Positions 1 to 8,784 of a DNA stretch of 52,831 nt are shown piece by piece (position 1 is the first letter of the stretch; every line of letters starts with the position of its first letter). Where the stretch lies: assembly GCA_900544905.1 (NCBI GenBank), contig UQXF01000007.1, positions 1-52,831 of the forward strand, read 5' to 3'. A program made the position numbers and the translations under genes. The notes under the pieces were generated by a model, which was not told the origin of the DNA, searched no databases, and worked only from the letters and a program-made list of their open reading frames with translations. The stretch is from an uncultured Clostridium sp. GTDB lineage: Bacteria; Bacillota; Clostridia; Lachnospirales; Lachnospiraceae.

Positions 1-45
1 GATGACGTCGAGTCTCGTGGGCTCGGAGATGTGTATAAGAGACAG
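1..45. other. Nextera adapter at left contig end
   Basis: Positions 12-45 match the Illumina Nextera read-2 transposase adapter, ending in the 19-base mosaic end AGATGTGTATAAGAGACAG. Positions 1-11 are probably leftover index or primer sequence. This is library-preparation sequence and not part of the organism's genome. It truncates the acetyltransferase gene next to it. Confidence 0.97.
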
Positions 46-465
46 ACACTCATATATCGGGTGGTCGTAATTATCTGTAAAAAAGTTTTTTATTCTATGT
101 GTTTTGTGAAAACCGCATCTCTCATAATAGGGAACGGTTAGTGGAGACTCCCCTGTTCCAACCTGTAAAACGGTAAATACATCTTTGTATTTGTCAGCAA
201 TAAAGTCAATCAGAATTTTGCCATATCCCTTTTTCTGATATGCCGGCTCGACAGCTATATTCTTGATTTCCAAAACTCCTTTTCCTTCGTCCGTGACAAT
301 GCAGACTGCTTTCACACCGTTATCATTTAAGGCATACATGACACCCCGCTCTAAATAGCGGTTTATCATACTTTCCTGTTCATCAGCCAGTAAAAGTAAA
401 TCTATGTACTGCTTTTTGTTGTCTTTGATTTCTAATATTTTCATAGACAATGAATCTCCCATCAT
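46..465 (-). CDS. GNAT-family N-acetyltransferase, 3' truncated
   Basis: About 140 residues of an acetyltransferase are readable before the frame runs into the adapter, so the natural C-terminus is missing. The GNAT core is visible: the strand EIKNIAVEPAYQKKGYGKIL carries the Q/RxxGxG/A acetyl-CoA loop (QKKGYG), followed by a helix. A later YYERCGF segment matches the usual C-terminal 'YEKxGF' motif. The ATG at 465 overlaps the TGA of the upstream gene as ATGA, and GGAGG lies about 12 bases upstream, which suggests translational coupling. An internal ATG at 444 is the alternative start. The substrate cannot be inferred; family members acetylate small amines, antibiotics or protein N-termini. 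Confidence 0.8.
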
Positions 466-1652
466 TTATACCTCGCCACCTCCATCTCCAGACATTTCCA
501 CTCTTCACCCAAAATAGAAAACATTTCCGTTTTTTCCATTAAAACCTCTTGAAATCCTACTGATTTGTAACAGCGGTAAGCTGATTCATTCTTTTCAAAA
601 ACACCTAATGTAACCTTCTCTGCCCCAAAATAATCAAAAGCATAACGTAATGCAAGGGACAACATTTCTTTTCCATATCCCATTCCCCGTTTTGTATCAT
701 CAATGATTACAAATCCCAAACGTAAAATCTTTCTATCTTTATCTATAAAACGCATTATGAAATGTCCAATTATGCCATATTCATTACATGCCACCATAGG
801 ATAAAAAGCATGACTACCCTTTAAATCCCCGTATTGTTTATTCATATCATCTGCGGTTATCGGATATTTGTCATATCGGTCTGCACACCATTTCCAGAAG
901 CCCACTTCATCCTTTAACCAGCTGACAATATGTTCCGCATCAAAATCTTTATATGCACGTAAACTCAATCTAAAATCAGAGTGATAAAGGGTTCTATACT
1001 CTTCAATCATATCCACGTATTCTCTCTTGTCAAATTGCCAGTTAACCATTTTAATCCAATCAATATTGTCATCCGTCTGCATATAAGGCTGCATATAGTT
1101 CCGCAATCTGCGGATATTTTCCTCGTACCAGTTTTCCGATACCCAATCCCAATATTCACGACTGTTATACCGTTCTGTAGCAATGTTATCTCCATATCGT
1201 TCCCAGTCTTCATCGGTATAGGCTTCTAAACAAAGAATTCCAGACCTCATTTCCTTCTCTTTATCCCAGTTGTCACGATTTAATACACCAATTTTATCCC
1301 AGCATATATATTCTTCTGTTCTACGCAACTGGACAAGAATTACAATACAGGATAAATCACAATCCTCCTCGCATACAAGAATCGGAAGATTCATTTTCTG
1401 TTCCGGACTATCTATCAACTCCCAAATAAAATCATTTTCACTTTTCTGCCCCAAATCACCCGTCCATGCCGGCATTAATCCATGTACAGTACCAAATGAA
1501 GAAAGCATTGGACATAATCCACCTGCAATAAATTCATCCAGATAATCTACAATTGCTTTATTATCAATCACCCAGTAATACTCTGGATAATCGTAACAGG
1601 TTTTTATGTATTTTACCTTTATCTGATTTCTCATATAACCTCTATCCATCAC
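462..1652 (-). CDS. GNAT acetyltransferase with a long N-terminal domain of unknown function
   Basis: The protein has 396 residues. The last 170 or so form a GNAT acetyltransferase domain of the RimJ/RimL type: it starts near LSLRAYKDFDAEHIVSWL, has the acetyl-CoA loop KRGMGYGKEML, and ends with NESAYRCYKSVGFQEV. The first 220 residues are rich in Trp, Tyr and acidic residues and match no family I recognise. They may supply substrate binding or be a fused second domain. The start is uncertain: GTG at 1652, ATG at 1649 and ATG at 1634 are in frame, and an AGAGGT sits just before the last. It is cotranscribed with the truncated acetyltransferase, overlapping it by 4 bases. Two acetyltransferases in tandem could act on related substrates, but that is inference. 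Confidence 0.75.
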   Translation of the reverse strand: MMDRGYMRNQIKVKYIKTCYDYPEYYWVIDNKAIVDYLDEFIAGGLCPMLSSFGTVHGLMPAWTGDLGQKSENDFIWELIDSPEQKMNLPILVCEEDCDLSCIVILVQLRRTEEYICWDKIGVLNRDNWDKEKEMRSGILCLEAYTDEDWERYGDNIATERYNSREYWDWVSENWYEENIRRLRNYMQPYMQTDDNIDWIKMVNWQFDKREYVDMIEEYRTLYHSDFRLSLRAYKDFDAEHIVSWLKDEVGFWKWCADRYDKYPITADDMNKQYGDLKGSHAFYPMVACNEYGIIGHFIMRFIDKDRKILRLGFVIIDDTKRGMGYGKEMLSLALRYAFDYFGAEKVTLGVFEKNESAYRCYKSVGFQEVLMEKTEMFSILGEEWKCLEMEVARYK

Positions 1653-1718
1653 TTTCTAAAACACACAATCATCTATATCAAATCATTATCAATCTCTAAT
1701 TTATCTTTTCCCATAATA

Positions 1719-2282
1719 CTATTTATCCAGCAACTCTTTCACCGTTTCCCTGCTAATATGGTTCTTTTCTGCAAAGTCGAGTACATCCGATATTTTTTCC
1801 TGAAGGTATTCCAACGGATTGTCTTTCTCCATTGCAATGATAATGTCAATTTTTTTCTTGTCCTCCGACTGCCAATCCCTTAATACGTTCTCCACCGAAT
1901 CATAAAAAATACGGCACTCTTTTGCACCTGCACCATATATGGCATCCTCAAAGGCTTTTATATTCACTATTGTCATTTTTTCAGGTAAACATATGCCTAT
2001 CACTGGTCTCCTCGCAAAAGGCTTTTTCTTACCCTGTGCCTTGTACAGAAAATATCTCAACAATCGTAACGCACAAGAAAAATCATCTATTTCCCCCTGT
2101 TTAAATGGAGATATCACCACAAGCGAGTCTCTTTGTTCATCAGTTAAATTTTGTAAATTCTCACACTCATTTCCAACTGCCACTATTTTATTCTCTGCAA
2201 AAGCCATTAGAGATTTTTCCCTTAAAACTTCTCCTTTATCTCTTATATAAATAACAATATCCGTTGGTGCACTATTCTTCAT
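1719..2282 (-). CDS. Truncated MreB/actin-like protein lacking the first phosphate loop
   Basis: The 187 residues resemble the N-terminal half of MreB. The segment KGEVLREKSLMAF aligns with the MreB 'GxVLxEPSVVA' strand. Next come KIVAVGNEC (MreB 'kvlAVGeeA'), VVISPFKQGEIDDF (MreB 'ivairPlkdGvIaDF'), LLRYFLYKA, and RPVIGICLPEKMTIVNIKAF with GAGAKECRIFYDSV (MreB 'pxvvicvPsgiTeVErrAv...AGA..vyliEEpmAAA'). The usual opening DLGTANT nucleotide-binding loop is absent. So are the second half of the actin fold and the catalytic Glu region. A normal MreB has about 335-345 residues. A good AGGAGG precedes the ATG, and the frame is intact to an acidic C-terminal tail. It is therefore probably a maintained small protein, not debris. 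ATP binding looks unlikely. It could modulate cell-shape proteins or have another job. Confidence 0.6.
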   Translation of the reverse strand: MKNSAPTDIVIYIRDKGEVLREKSLMAFAENKIVAVGNECENLQNLTDEQRDSLVVISPFKQGEIDDFSCALRLLRYFLYKAQGKKKPFARRPVIGICLPEKMTIVNIKAFEDAIYGAGAKECRIFYDSVENVLRDWQSEDKKKIDIIIAMEKDNPLEYLQEKISDVLDFAEKNHISRETVKELLDK

Positions 2283-2329
2283 CTCAATTCCTCCTTAAGC
2301 ACTCGTTTATAGGCAGGTTATTACAAAAC

Positions 2330-3112
2330 CTATTCTTCTATATGGAATATCCGTTCTATATTCTTTCTCGCATTTTCTATTAATTCCTCTTCTGTGACAC
2401 GCATATACTTGGCAAGCTCCCTCGCCACATATTGAATATTCTGCGGTACATTCGTCTTAGCCAGCCCCGGCACATTTCTTGGGGTCAGATAAGGTGCATC
2501 CGTTTCAATCAAAATACGGTCAAGGGGTATCAGCTTAACCGCTTCCCGCAATTCCTTTGCCCGCCTGTCATCGCAAATCCAGCCTGTAATGCCAATAGAA
2601 AACCCCATGGATAAATATCTTTCCAGAATTGACTTATCACCAGTAAAACAATGAACCACCGATTTTGTACAAATATCCGGATGTTTCTTAAACCTCCTGA
2701 TAAATTCATCTGATGCCATACGCTCATGGAGAAATAACGGTTTGTTTAATTTTTCCGCCAGAACAATATGTTTTTCAAAACAACGTATCTGATTCTCCTT
2801 TGTAGAAAACATCCGGTCAAAATCTAATCCACACTCACCAATTGCAACAATCCGGTCATTTTCCGTCACAAGCTTTTCGATTAATTCAAAATCCTCCTGC
2901 CTTGCGGAATCGGCGTTATGCGGGTGGATTCCCGCTGTTCCGTATACATCATGATTGTTGACAAAAGCAGCAATCTGTCGGTTCTCTTTTGTATCTGTTC
3001 CGGTTAAAATGCAGGCTACACCGGCATCCGCCGCATCACGGATAATCTTTTCCGAATCCGGAAACTGCCTGCAAAACAAGTTTAATCCAATATCATAATA
3101 TTTTACATTCAT
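2330..3112 (-). CDS. tatD: TatD-family metal-dependent hydrolase
   Basis: This is a TIM-barrel metallohydrolase of the TatD family, whose members act as 3'-5' DNA/RNA exonucleases or D-aminoacyl-tRNA deacylases in the cytoplasm. The opening YYDIGLNL is the form seen in E. coli TatD itself, where the HxH of most relatives is replaced. Later metal ligands are visible: Glu in IGECGLD, His in FLHER, His in VVHCFTGD and Asp in IETDAP. The frame extends upstream to 3157, but AAGGAGTG lies 8 bases before the ATG at 3112. That gives 260 residues, the usual family length, starting directly at the first barrel strand. The AraC gene ends just upstream and the MreB-like gene follows after 47 bases, so the three may be cotranscribed. 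Confidence 0.9.
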   Translation of the reverse strand: MNVKYYDIGLNLFCRQFPDSEKIIRDAADAGVACILTGTDTKENRQIAAFVNNHDVYGTAGIHPHNADSARQEDFELIEKLVTENDRIVAIGECGLDFDRMFSTKENQIRCFEKHIVLAEKLNKPLFLHERMASDEFIRRFKKHPDICTKSVVHCFTGDKSILERYLSMGFSIGITGWICDDRRAKELREAVKLIPLDRILIETDAPYLTPRNVPGLAKTNVPQNIQYVARELAKYMRVTEEELIENARKNIERIFHIEE

Positions 3113-3162
3113 GTCTTTTTCACTCCTTGTCTGTCCATACATAGTTTCTTCTCCCAAACCTC

Positions 3163-4032
3163 TCAGCTTTCATCCATTCTCTCCTTAATCCTCTTCCTGT
3201 ACTCCGTGGGCGAAAGCCCCTTCATCTTCTTAAATATCCGGCTGAAATACAACGGATTCCCATATCCCACAATATTACTGATTTCCGTTACATTATATTC
3301 TGTCGCCTCTAACAAACTCTCTGCATTGGAAATCCTTATGGACAGAATATACTGCATCGGAGTAGAACCTGTATATTTCCTAAAGTTCCGGATAAACCAG
3401 CTGGTACTCATATGCCTGGAAGCGGCATATTCTTCAATAGAAATGTCCTCATTATAATGTTCATTGAAATAGGTTACCGCAATATCAATCTCCTCCGTCA
3501 TAAAACCCTTATCAATCCTTTGGGTTCCGTTAAGCTGCCTGTGTATTAAGATAAACATATGGCGCAGCATCATGGATAACAGCTCCTGATAATCCTCTCT
3601 GCACATTTGCAGCTCCTGTATCATCATACGGAACAAATTCTGGTATTCTAATGCAGAACCTACATAAAAGACATGGGTGGAATCGGATATTCCATACCTT
3701 CTTAAAATATTTTTTACATCACTTCCGGTAAAATGAACCCAGTAAACCTCCGTCTGCTCCTCTCCATAGTATTCGTATCTCTGAATCTCTTTGGGACGGT
3801 ATAGCACCATATGTCCGGCTGTGACTATTTCTTCTTTTCCATCAAAATGGAAGTGTGCCTTACCTGCCGCAATATATAACAACTGGTAATCCAGTCTTCC
3901 CCTGGGTCTGTAGGTAGGCAGCTTTGGTCGTGTGTATAAACGGTATGTGCCACAGCTCCCTACAATAAGAGGTCTGCTTTTATCCTTAAAATCCATTCTT
4001 GAATTATTTAAATACGCTGAATTTGTATACAT
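3163..4032 (-). CDS. AraC-family regulator, probably of lacZ
   Basis: The protein has 289 residues in the standard AraC layout. An N-terminal cupin-like sugar-sensing domain spans about residues 25-150 (LIVGSCGTYRLYTRP, YIAAGKAHFHFDGKEEIVTA). Two helix-turn-helix motifs occupy the last 100 residues, including ISIEEYAASRHMSTSWFIRNF and the signature VTEISNIVGYGNPLYFSRIF followed by GLSPTEYRKR. GGGAG lies upstream of the ATG. The gene diverges from lacZ across a 195-bp intergenic region, the usual arrangement for a dedicated activator responding to galactosides. The effector sugar is not known. It is probably the first gene of the tatD unit. Confidence 0.88.
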   Translation of the reverse strand: MYTNSAYLNNSRMDFKDKSRPLIVGSCGTYRLYTRPKLPTYRPRGRLDYQLLYIAAGKAHFHFDGKEEIVTAGHMVLYRPKEIQRYEYYGEEQTEVYWVHFTGSDVKNILRRYGISDSTHVFYVGSALEYQNLFRMMIQELQMCREDYQELLSMMLRHMFILIHRQLNGTQRIDKGFMTEEIDIAVTYFNEHYNEDISIEEYAASRHMSTSWFIRNFRKYTGSTPMQYILSIRISNAESLLEATEYNVTEISNIVGYGNPLYFSRIFKKMKGLSPTEYRKRIKERMDES

Positions 4033-4152
4033 TTTTTCTCCCGGTTTTATGCCAAAATCATCTGACTTTTCAGCAATTCTCTGTTTTCCCTGTACAAAGC
4101 ATATATAGTTACCCTGAAAATCAACTTTATTGTATCATTTTGTGCATGTTTT

Positions 4153-4165
4153 GTCTAATATAGAC
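4153..4165. promoter_or_regulatory. Perfect palindrome in the AraC-lacZ intergenic region
   Basis: GTCTAATATAGAC is a perfect inverted repeat (5-bp arms, 3-bp centre). It lies just upstream of the likely lacZ promoter: a weak -35 at 4168-4173, a 17-bp spacer and TATAAT at 4191-4196. Its position suits a regulator binding site. AraC proteins usually bind direct repeats, so the binder is uncertain. Confidence 0.4.
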
Positions 4166-4190
4166 TATGGATTTTAACTACTTTTATTCT

Positions 4191-4196
4191 TATAAT
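4191..4196 (+). promoter_or_regulatory. Probable -10 element of lacZ
   Basis: TATAAT with a poor -35 (TGGATT) 17 bp upstream is the pattern expected of a promoter that needs an activator. The start of lacZ is about 30 bases downstream. Confidence 0.5.
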
Positions 4197-4227
4197 ATCA
4201 AAAAATACATGTAAAGAGGTGGTCGCA

Positions 4228-7200
4228 ATGATAATACCAAAATACTATGAGAACCTGCATGTTTTACACGAAAATACGATGCCGGACAGAGCCTATTACA
4301 TTCCTGCATCCAAGGCAATGGACTCTCTCGTTCATAACAGGGATACCTCAGACCGTTTCCAGCTGTTAAACGGGAATTGGCGCTTTCAATACTTTAACAG
4401 CATTTATGACTTGAAGGAGAAGTTTTTTGAAGAAGGTTTTAACACTTCCTCCTTTGATGTGATTCCGGTTCCCAGCGTATGGCAGAATCACGGATACGAT
4501 ACACACCAGTATACGAATGTCAGATACCCTTTTCCATTCAATCCCCCATATGTTCCACAGGATAATCCATGTGGTGCCTATTCCAAAGAATTTGACTTCA
4601 AAAAAGACCAGACTGCACCATGCACTTACCTGAACTTTGAAGGTGTTGACTCCTGCTTTTATGTCTGGTTAAACGGTGCCTATGTGGGTTATAGCCAGGT
4701 ATCCCATTCCACCAGCGAATTTGATGTTACAAAATATCTCAAGGAGGGAAAAAACAAGCTGGCAGTACTGGTATTAAAATGGTGTGACGGCAGCTATTTA
4801 GAGGACCAGGATAAATTCCGGATGAGCGGAATCTTCAGGGATGTTTATCTGTTAAAAAGACCGGAAAACAGTGTATTTGACTATTTCGTCACAACGAAGA
4901 CACCTTCCCGGGATACCAGCCAAAAGGCACAGGTTACGATACACCTTAAATATTTCCAGGAGATTATTCCGACAGAATTAACAGTATATGATATGGATGG
5001 AAAACAGGTTGCCAGTGCTAAAGTTCCAGCGGAGCAAGCTTTTGAAAACAACCTTAATATCAAGGATGGCTATCAGGTAGCTGCCAGACTTGCGATTGAA
5101 CAGGCAAAGCTCTGGAATCCGGAAATGCCATATCTCTACACCTTAGTGATAAAAACCTCGAATGAAACCATAACAGACCATATCGGCATAAGGGAAATTT
5201 ATATTCTTGACAAGGTTTTATATATAAATGGCACTGCAATCAAGTTCAGCGGTGTCAACCGCCATGATTCTGACCCGGTAACCGGATTTACCATAGATAT
5301 CCACCAGATGACAAAGGACCTTTCCATGATGAAACAGCATAACTTCAATGCCATACGCACCAGCCACTACCCAAATTCACCGGTCTTTTATCAGCTGTGT
5401 GATGAATATGGATTTTATGTGATTGATGAAGCGGATATCGAGGCGCATGGTCCATCCGAACTGTTCTATGAAGATGACAGCTGGGAAAATAAGAGCAAAA
5501 GATGGAACGAACCCATTGCCGACAATCCTGCATTTATAGACGCCATATTAGACAGAGTAAAGAAATGTGTCCACCGGGATAAAAACCGTCCCTGTGTGGT
5601 TATCTGGTCAATGGGAAATGAAAGTGCTTATGGATGTACCTTTGAAGCTGCACTCAAATGGACAAAGGAATTTAATCCAGAACGACTGACTCATTATGAA
5701 AGTGCCTTATACAGAAGCAATCGCAGAAAGTATGATTTTTCCAATTTAGATTTGTACAGCCGGATGTATCCTTCCTTTGAGGAAATTGACGAATATCTTG
5801 AAAATGAGCCTGATAAACCGTTTATTTTATGTGAGTACTGCCATTCCATGGGAAATGGTCCCGGAGACTTTGAAGACTATTTCAAAATCTTTGAGCAGCA
5901 TCCGGAGCTTTGCGGCGGCTTTGTCTGGGAGTGGTGCGACCACGGTATCTACAAGGGCAAGGCTGCAAACGGAAAAGCCATGTATTACTATGGAGGTGAC
6001 CACGGGGAAACCGTACACGATGGCAACTTCTGTATGGACGGCTTAGTTTATCCTGACCGGACACCTCATACCGGTTTACTGGAATATAAAAATGTCCATC
6101 GTCCTGCCAGAGTGATTTCATACGACCAGAACAAAAAGGAACTTACTCTCCGCAATTACATGGACTTTACCGATTTAGCGGACATTTTAACCATGACCTA
6201 CGAAGTATGCTGTGACGGAACCGTTACGGCAGCGGGAGAAGTCAAAAGCATATCCGTTGCTCCCCACGGAACAGGTACTGTATCTCTTAATCCGGTTATT
6301 CCGGAAAAGGGAAGGACTTATTTAAAAATTTACTATTATAGCAAAAAAGCCTCTGCATTTATACCGGAGGGCTATCTGCTGGGCTTTGATGAATTGCCTT
6401 TGTTAAACAAAGACAACAGAAACCAGACATGTCTCAAGCTGCTGGAACACAGAACAAATGACCCCCATCCAATTGATATATCAGAGGATGACAGTTTCTT
6501 AACATTAAAGGGTAACTGTTTCCTATATGTCTTTAATAAGAAAACCGGACTGTTTGATAAAATGGTGTTTCAGGGCAAAGAAATCCTGAACCAGCCAATG
6601 GATATAAACATCTGGCGTGCGCCTACAGACAATGACAGAAATATAAAAACCGAATGGATGCGTGCCTGCTACCACCAGGCTTTTCCACGGGCTTATGAAA
6701 CCGTATATGAGACTGCCGGGAACGGAATAACAATATGCTGCACCTCATCCTTATCTGCTCCGGCTATACAAAAAATCATGGATATCCATACTGTATGGAC
6801 AGTTCAAAAGAATGGGGAAACAGATATTACAATGTCTGTCAAAATAAACGAAGAATTTCCGGAGCTTCCCCGCTTTGGAATCAGACTCTTTCTTGATAAG
6901 AGTTTAGACACAGTAACCTATTATGGCATTGGACCATATGAAAGCTACCGGGATAAATGCCGGGCAGGGAGCCACGGATTATATTCCGGCAACATTCTTA
7001 ATATGCATGAGGATTATATAAGACCACAGGAAAACGGCAGCCATTTTGATTGTGACTATGTAACCCTGGAAAATAAAACCCAGGGGTTAACCGCTGTAAG
7101 CAATAAAGCTTTTTCATTTAATGCCTCTGTATATACACAAGAGGAGCTTACAGCCAAAAAGCACAATTACGAATTAGTACCATGCGAAAGCAGCATTTTA

Positions 7201-7329
7201 TGTTTAGACTATGCCCAAAACGGCATCGGCTCCAACAGCTGCGGTCCAAGACTTAACAAAGAATACAGACTGGATGAAAAGGAGTTCTGTTTTGAAATGA
7301 AACTGGTTCCTTTCACCAAAAATGAATAA
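4228..7329 (+). CDS. lacZ: Beta-galactosidase, glycoside hydrolase family 2
   Basis: The enzyme hydrolyses beta-galactosides such as lactose in the cytoplasm. Length is 1033 residues from ATG 4228, close to E. coli LacZ (1023). AGAGG 8 bases upstream supports this start over the in-frame GTG at 4219. The order is that of a full LacZ: jelly-roll sugar-binding domain (FQLLNGNWRFQYF, PVPSVWQNHGYDTHQYTN), immunoglobulin-like domain, TIM barrel, second immunoglobulin-like domain and C-terminal beta-sandwich (NIWRAPTDNDR, YYGIGPYESYRDK). The acid/base Glu465 lies in WSMGNESAYG and the nucleophile Glu536 in ILCEYCHSMGNGPGD. There is no signal peptide and no sugar transporter gene nearby, so uptake must be encoded elsewhere. 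The AraC gene upstream is the likely regulator. Confidence 0.96.
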   Translation: MIIPKYYENLHVLHENTMPDRAYYIPASKAMDSLVHNRDTSDRFQLLNGNWRFQYFNSIYDLKEKFFEEGFNTSSFDVIPVPSVWQNHGYDTHQYTNVRYPFPFNPPYVPQDNPCGAYSKEFDFKKDQTAPCTYLNFEGVDSCFYVWLNGAYVGYSQVSHSTSEFDVTKYLKEGKNKLAVLVLKWCDGSYLEDQDKFRMSGIFRDVYLLKRPENSVFDYFVTTKTPSRDTSQKAQVTIHLKYFQEIIPTELTVYDMDGKQVASAKVPAEQAFENNLNIKDGYQVAARLAIEQAKLWNPEMPYLYTLVIKTSNETITDHIGIREIYILDKVLYINGTAIKFSGVNRHDSDPVTGFTIDIHQMTKDLSMMKQHNFNAIRTSHYPNSPVFYQLCDEYGFYVIDEADIEAHGPSELFYEDDSWENKSKRWNEPIADNPAFIDAILDRVKKCVHRDKNRPCVVIWSMGNESAYGCTFEAALKWTKEFNPERLTHYESALYRSNRRKYDFSNLDLYSRMYPSFEEIDEYLENEPDKPFILCEYCHSMGNGPGDFEDYFKIFEQHPELCGGFVWEWCDHGIYKGKAANGKAMYYYGGDHGETVHDGNFCMDGLVYPDRTPHTGLLEYKNVHRPARVISYDQNKKELTLRNYMDFTDLADILTMTYEVCCDGTVTAAGEVKSISVAPHGTGTVSLNPVIPEKGRTYLKIYYYSKKASAFIPEGYLLGFDELPLLNKDNRNQTCLKLLEHRTNDPHPIDISEDDSFLTLKGNCFLYVFNKKTGLFDKMVFQGKEILNQPMDINIWRAPTDNDRNIKTEWMRACYHQAFPRAYETVYETAGNGITICCTSSLSAPAIQKIMDIHTVWTVQKNGETDITMSVKINEEFPELPRFGIRLFLDKSLDTVTYYGIGPYESYRDKCRAGSHGLYSGNILNMHEDYIRPQENGSHFDCDYVTLENKTQGLTAVSNKAFSFNASVYTQEELTAKKHNYELVPCESSILCLDYAQNGIGSNSCGPRLNKEYRLDEKEFCFEMKLVPFTKNE

Positions 7330-7384
7330 CCTGCTAAACGCAGCATACGTTGTAGCATTGCAATCATACACACATACCAAAAAT

Positions 7385-7416
7385 AAAGCTGGCACAAACG
7401 TACCAGCTTTGTTTTT
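7385..7416. terminator. Bidirectional terminator between lacZ and the FN3 gene
   Basis: AAAGCTGG (7385-7392) pairs with CCAGCTTT (7403-7410) around a 10-base loop, and TTTTT follows at 7412-7416. An A-rich flank on the other side would give a shorter U tract on the minus strand. It therefore probably serves both convergent genes. Confidence 0.75.
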
Positions 7417-7442
7417 ATAAATATTTTTATATGCGTTACAAA

Positions 7443-8600
7443 TTATCTTACCTTAATCTGCTGCTGAATAGCGTAATCACTGGCTACATATTTGCCGTTA
7501 ATCTTTACTAAAGGCACAATCTTAAAGTAATATTTCTTGTTCTTTTTAAGAGAAGACTTTCCGTATTTGTTAACAGTAACCTTCTTGGTAGAACCCTTTA
7601 ATGTCTTAAAGGTCTTATAACCAGAAGACTTCTTCGTAGAAACCTGTACTCTAATCTTACCGGTTCCGTTTATCTTGCTCCACTTGAAGTTGATTTTCTT
7701 ACTGCCTCTGGAGTATTTACCATTCATTTCACAAAATGCTCTATAATCACTCCAGGAACCATATTTTCTACCGTTGTCAGTATCAACGAAAGCTCTTACA
7801 CGATATTTTAAGAACTTATTCTGCTTATATGGCATATAAGAGGTTGAAGTTCCGTTATATGAATAGCTCTTTGTAACGGTGGTAGATTTTGAATATTTGG
7901 AGCCTCCGGCATTTACCAGCTGCACTTCAAATCCACTGCCGGAAAAGATGGCTGCAACACTGACCTTATTCGTAGAGCTCAGAACACCATATATGCCAAA
8001 ATTGCTTTTTGAAATCTTGGAGGTAAGCAAATTGACGGTTTTGTATTTTGCTGAGGTTTCAGCATTATATCCGGAAGCAGACCTTCTTGCAGCAACTACT
8101 TTATAATAGTTACTTGACGAATTATTCATCTTAATTGTATAGCTGGTACTGGTTGTTGTTCCAACCAGCTTCTTTGAATATCCCTCATAAATATAATAAA
8201 TATTTGCTCCAGGTGCCGAATACTGGATTGTTGCACTGTTATCTGTAGCATTTACAAACTTCACATCAGATAAAGTTCCCGGCGTGGTTACAACCTGTAA
8301 CGCACCGGTCCAGTTTGCATAACAGTTTTTGGATGTCGTTCCGCAGCCTACTCTGACATAATAGGTAGAACCCTGTGTCAGTCCGCTAAGATATGCAGAG
8401 GAGCTTGTGGTGTAGCTCTGTTTAACAATGTTCTTAAAGCTGGCATCTGTAGCAATCTGATATCCATAATACTTATAATTGGATAATGTTGTCCACTCTA
8501 CCCTTACACTGGTTGTATAATCACTTGACTGCTTCAGACCGCTGACTGCAGCTTCAGAGGTAATGCCGGTTACCATAAACGCCATTGCCATAACGAACAC
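7443..8600 (-). CDS. Secreted fibronectin type III repeat protein, start region disrupted
   Basis: The open frame encodes 385 residues of a Ser/Thr/Tyr- and Lys-rich extracellular protein. It has two or three FN3-like modules. One runs from about residue 20 to 110 (VRVEWTTLSNYKYYGYQIA, STYYVRVGCG), one covers about 110-200, and the Lys-rich last module has KINFKWSKINGTGKIRVQVS and KKYYFKIVPLV. The frame begins inside a hydrophobic signal sequence (VFVMAMAFMVTGITSEA). No ribosome site precedes the GTG at 8600. The proper AAAGGAG and ATG (8643) are out of frame with the body; see 8616-8643. The function is unknown. Such proteins in Lachnospiraceae are exported and often bind surfaces or glycans, which is inference here. 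Confidence 0.7.
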   Translation of the reverse strand: MFVMAMAFMVTGITSEAAVSGLKQSSDYTTSVRVEWTTLSNYKYYGYQIATDASFKNIVKQSYTTSSSAYLSGLTQGSTYYVRVGCGTTSKNCYANWTGALQVVTTPGTLSDVKFVNATDNSATIQYSAPGANIYYIYEGYSKKLVGTTTSTSYTIKMNNSSSNYYKVVAARRSASGYNAETSAKYKTVNLLTSKISKSNFGIYGVLSSTNKVSVAAIFSGSGFEVQLVNAGGSKYSKSTTVTKSYSYNGTSTSYMPYKQNKFLKYRVRAFVDTDNGRKYGSWSDYRAFCEMNGKYSRGSKKINFKWSKINGTGKIRVQVSTKKSSGYKTFKTLKGSTKKVTVNKYGKSSLKKNKKYYFKIVPLVKINGKYVASDYAIQQQIKVR

Positions 8601-8615
8601 AGCAATCAGACATTT

Positions 8616-8643
8616 CTATAGAACTTCTCATTGTTTTCATCAT
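8616..8643 (-). other. Frameshift in the signal-peptide start of the FN3 gene
   Basis: The ATG ATG at 8643/8640 has an ideal AAAGGAG 5-6 bases upstream. Its frame leaves the signal peptide and stops after about 29 codons. The FN3 body frame is closed upstream by TAG at 8616-8618. Adding one A to each of two short A runs in this stretch would give a start like MMKTMRKFYRKCLIAVFVMA, an ideal signal peptide. Either the gene is broken or phase variable, or the assembly has lost bases. Confidence 0.65.
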
Positions 8644-8784
8644 AAAATTCTCCTTTTCCTTTCAATATTTTTGTTTATCATGTGTCTAAAACTACATGTA
8701 TTATATATAACACATTTTATATGAAATTTGTGCGAAATCATAGATGGCATACTGCACAAAAAATTTAGGCGTTTTGACTATAAA

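Noticed and set aside
4881..5063. Open frame antisense to lacZ, and many similar short frames opposite or within other genes
   Set aside because: They lie wholly inside well-supported genes, lack ribosome sites and show no protein-family features.
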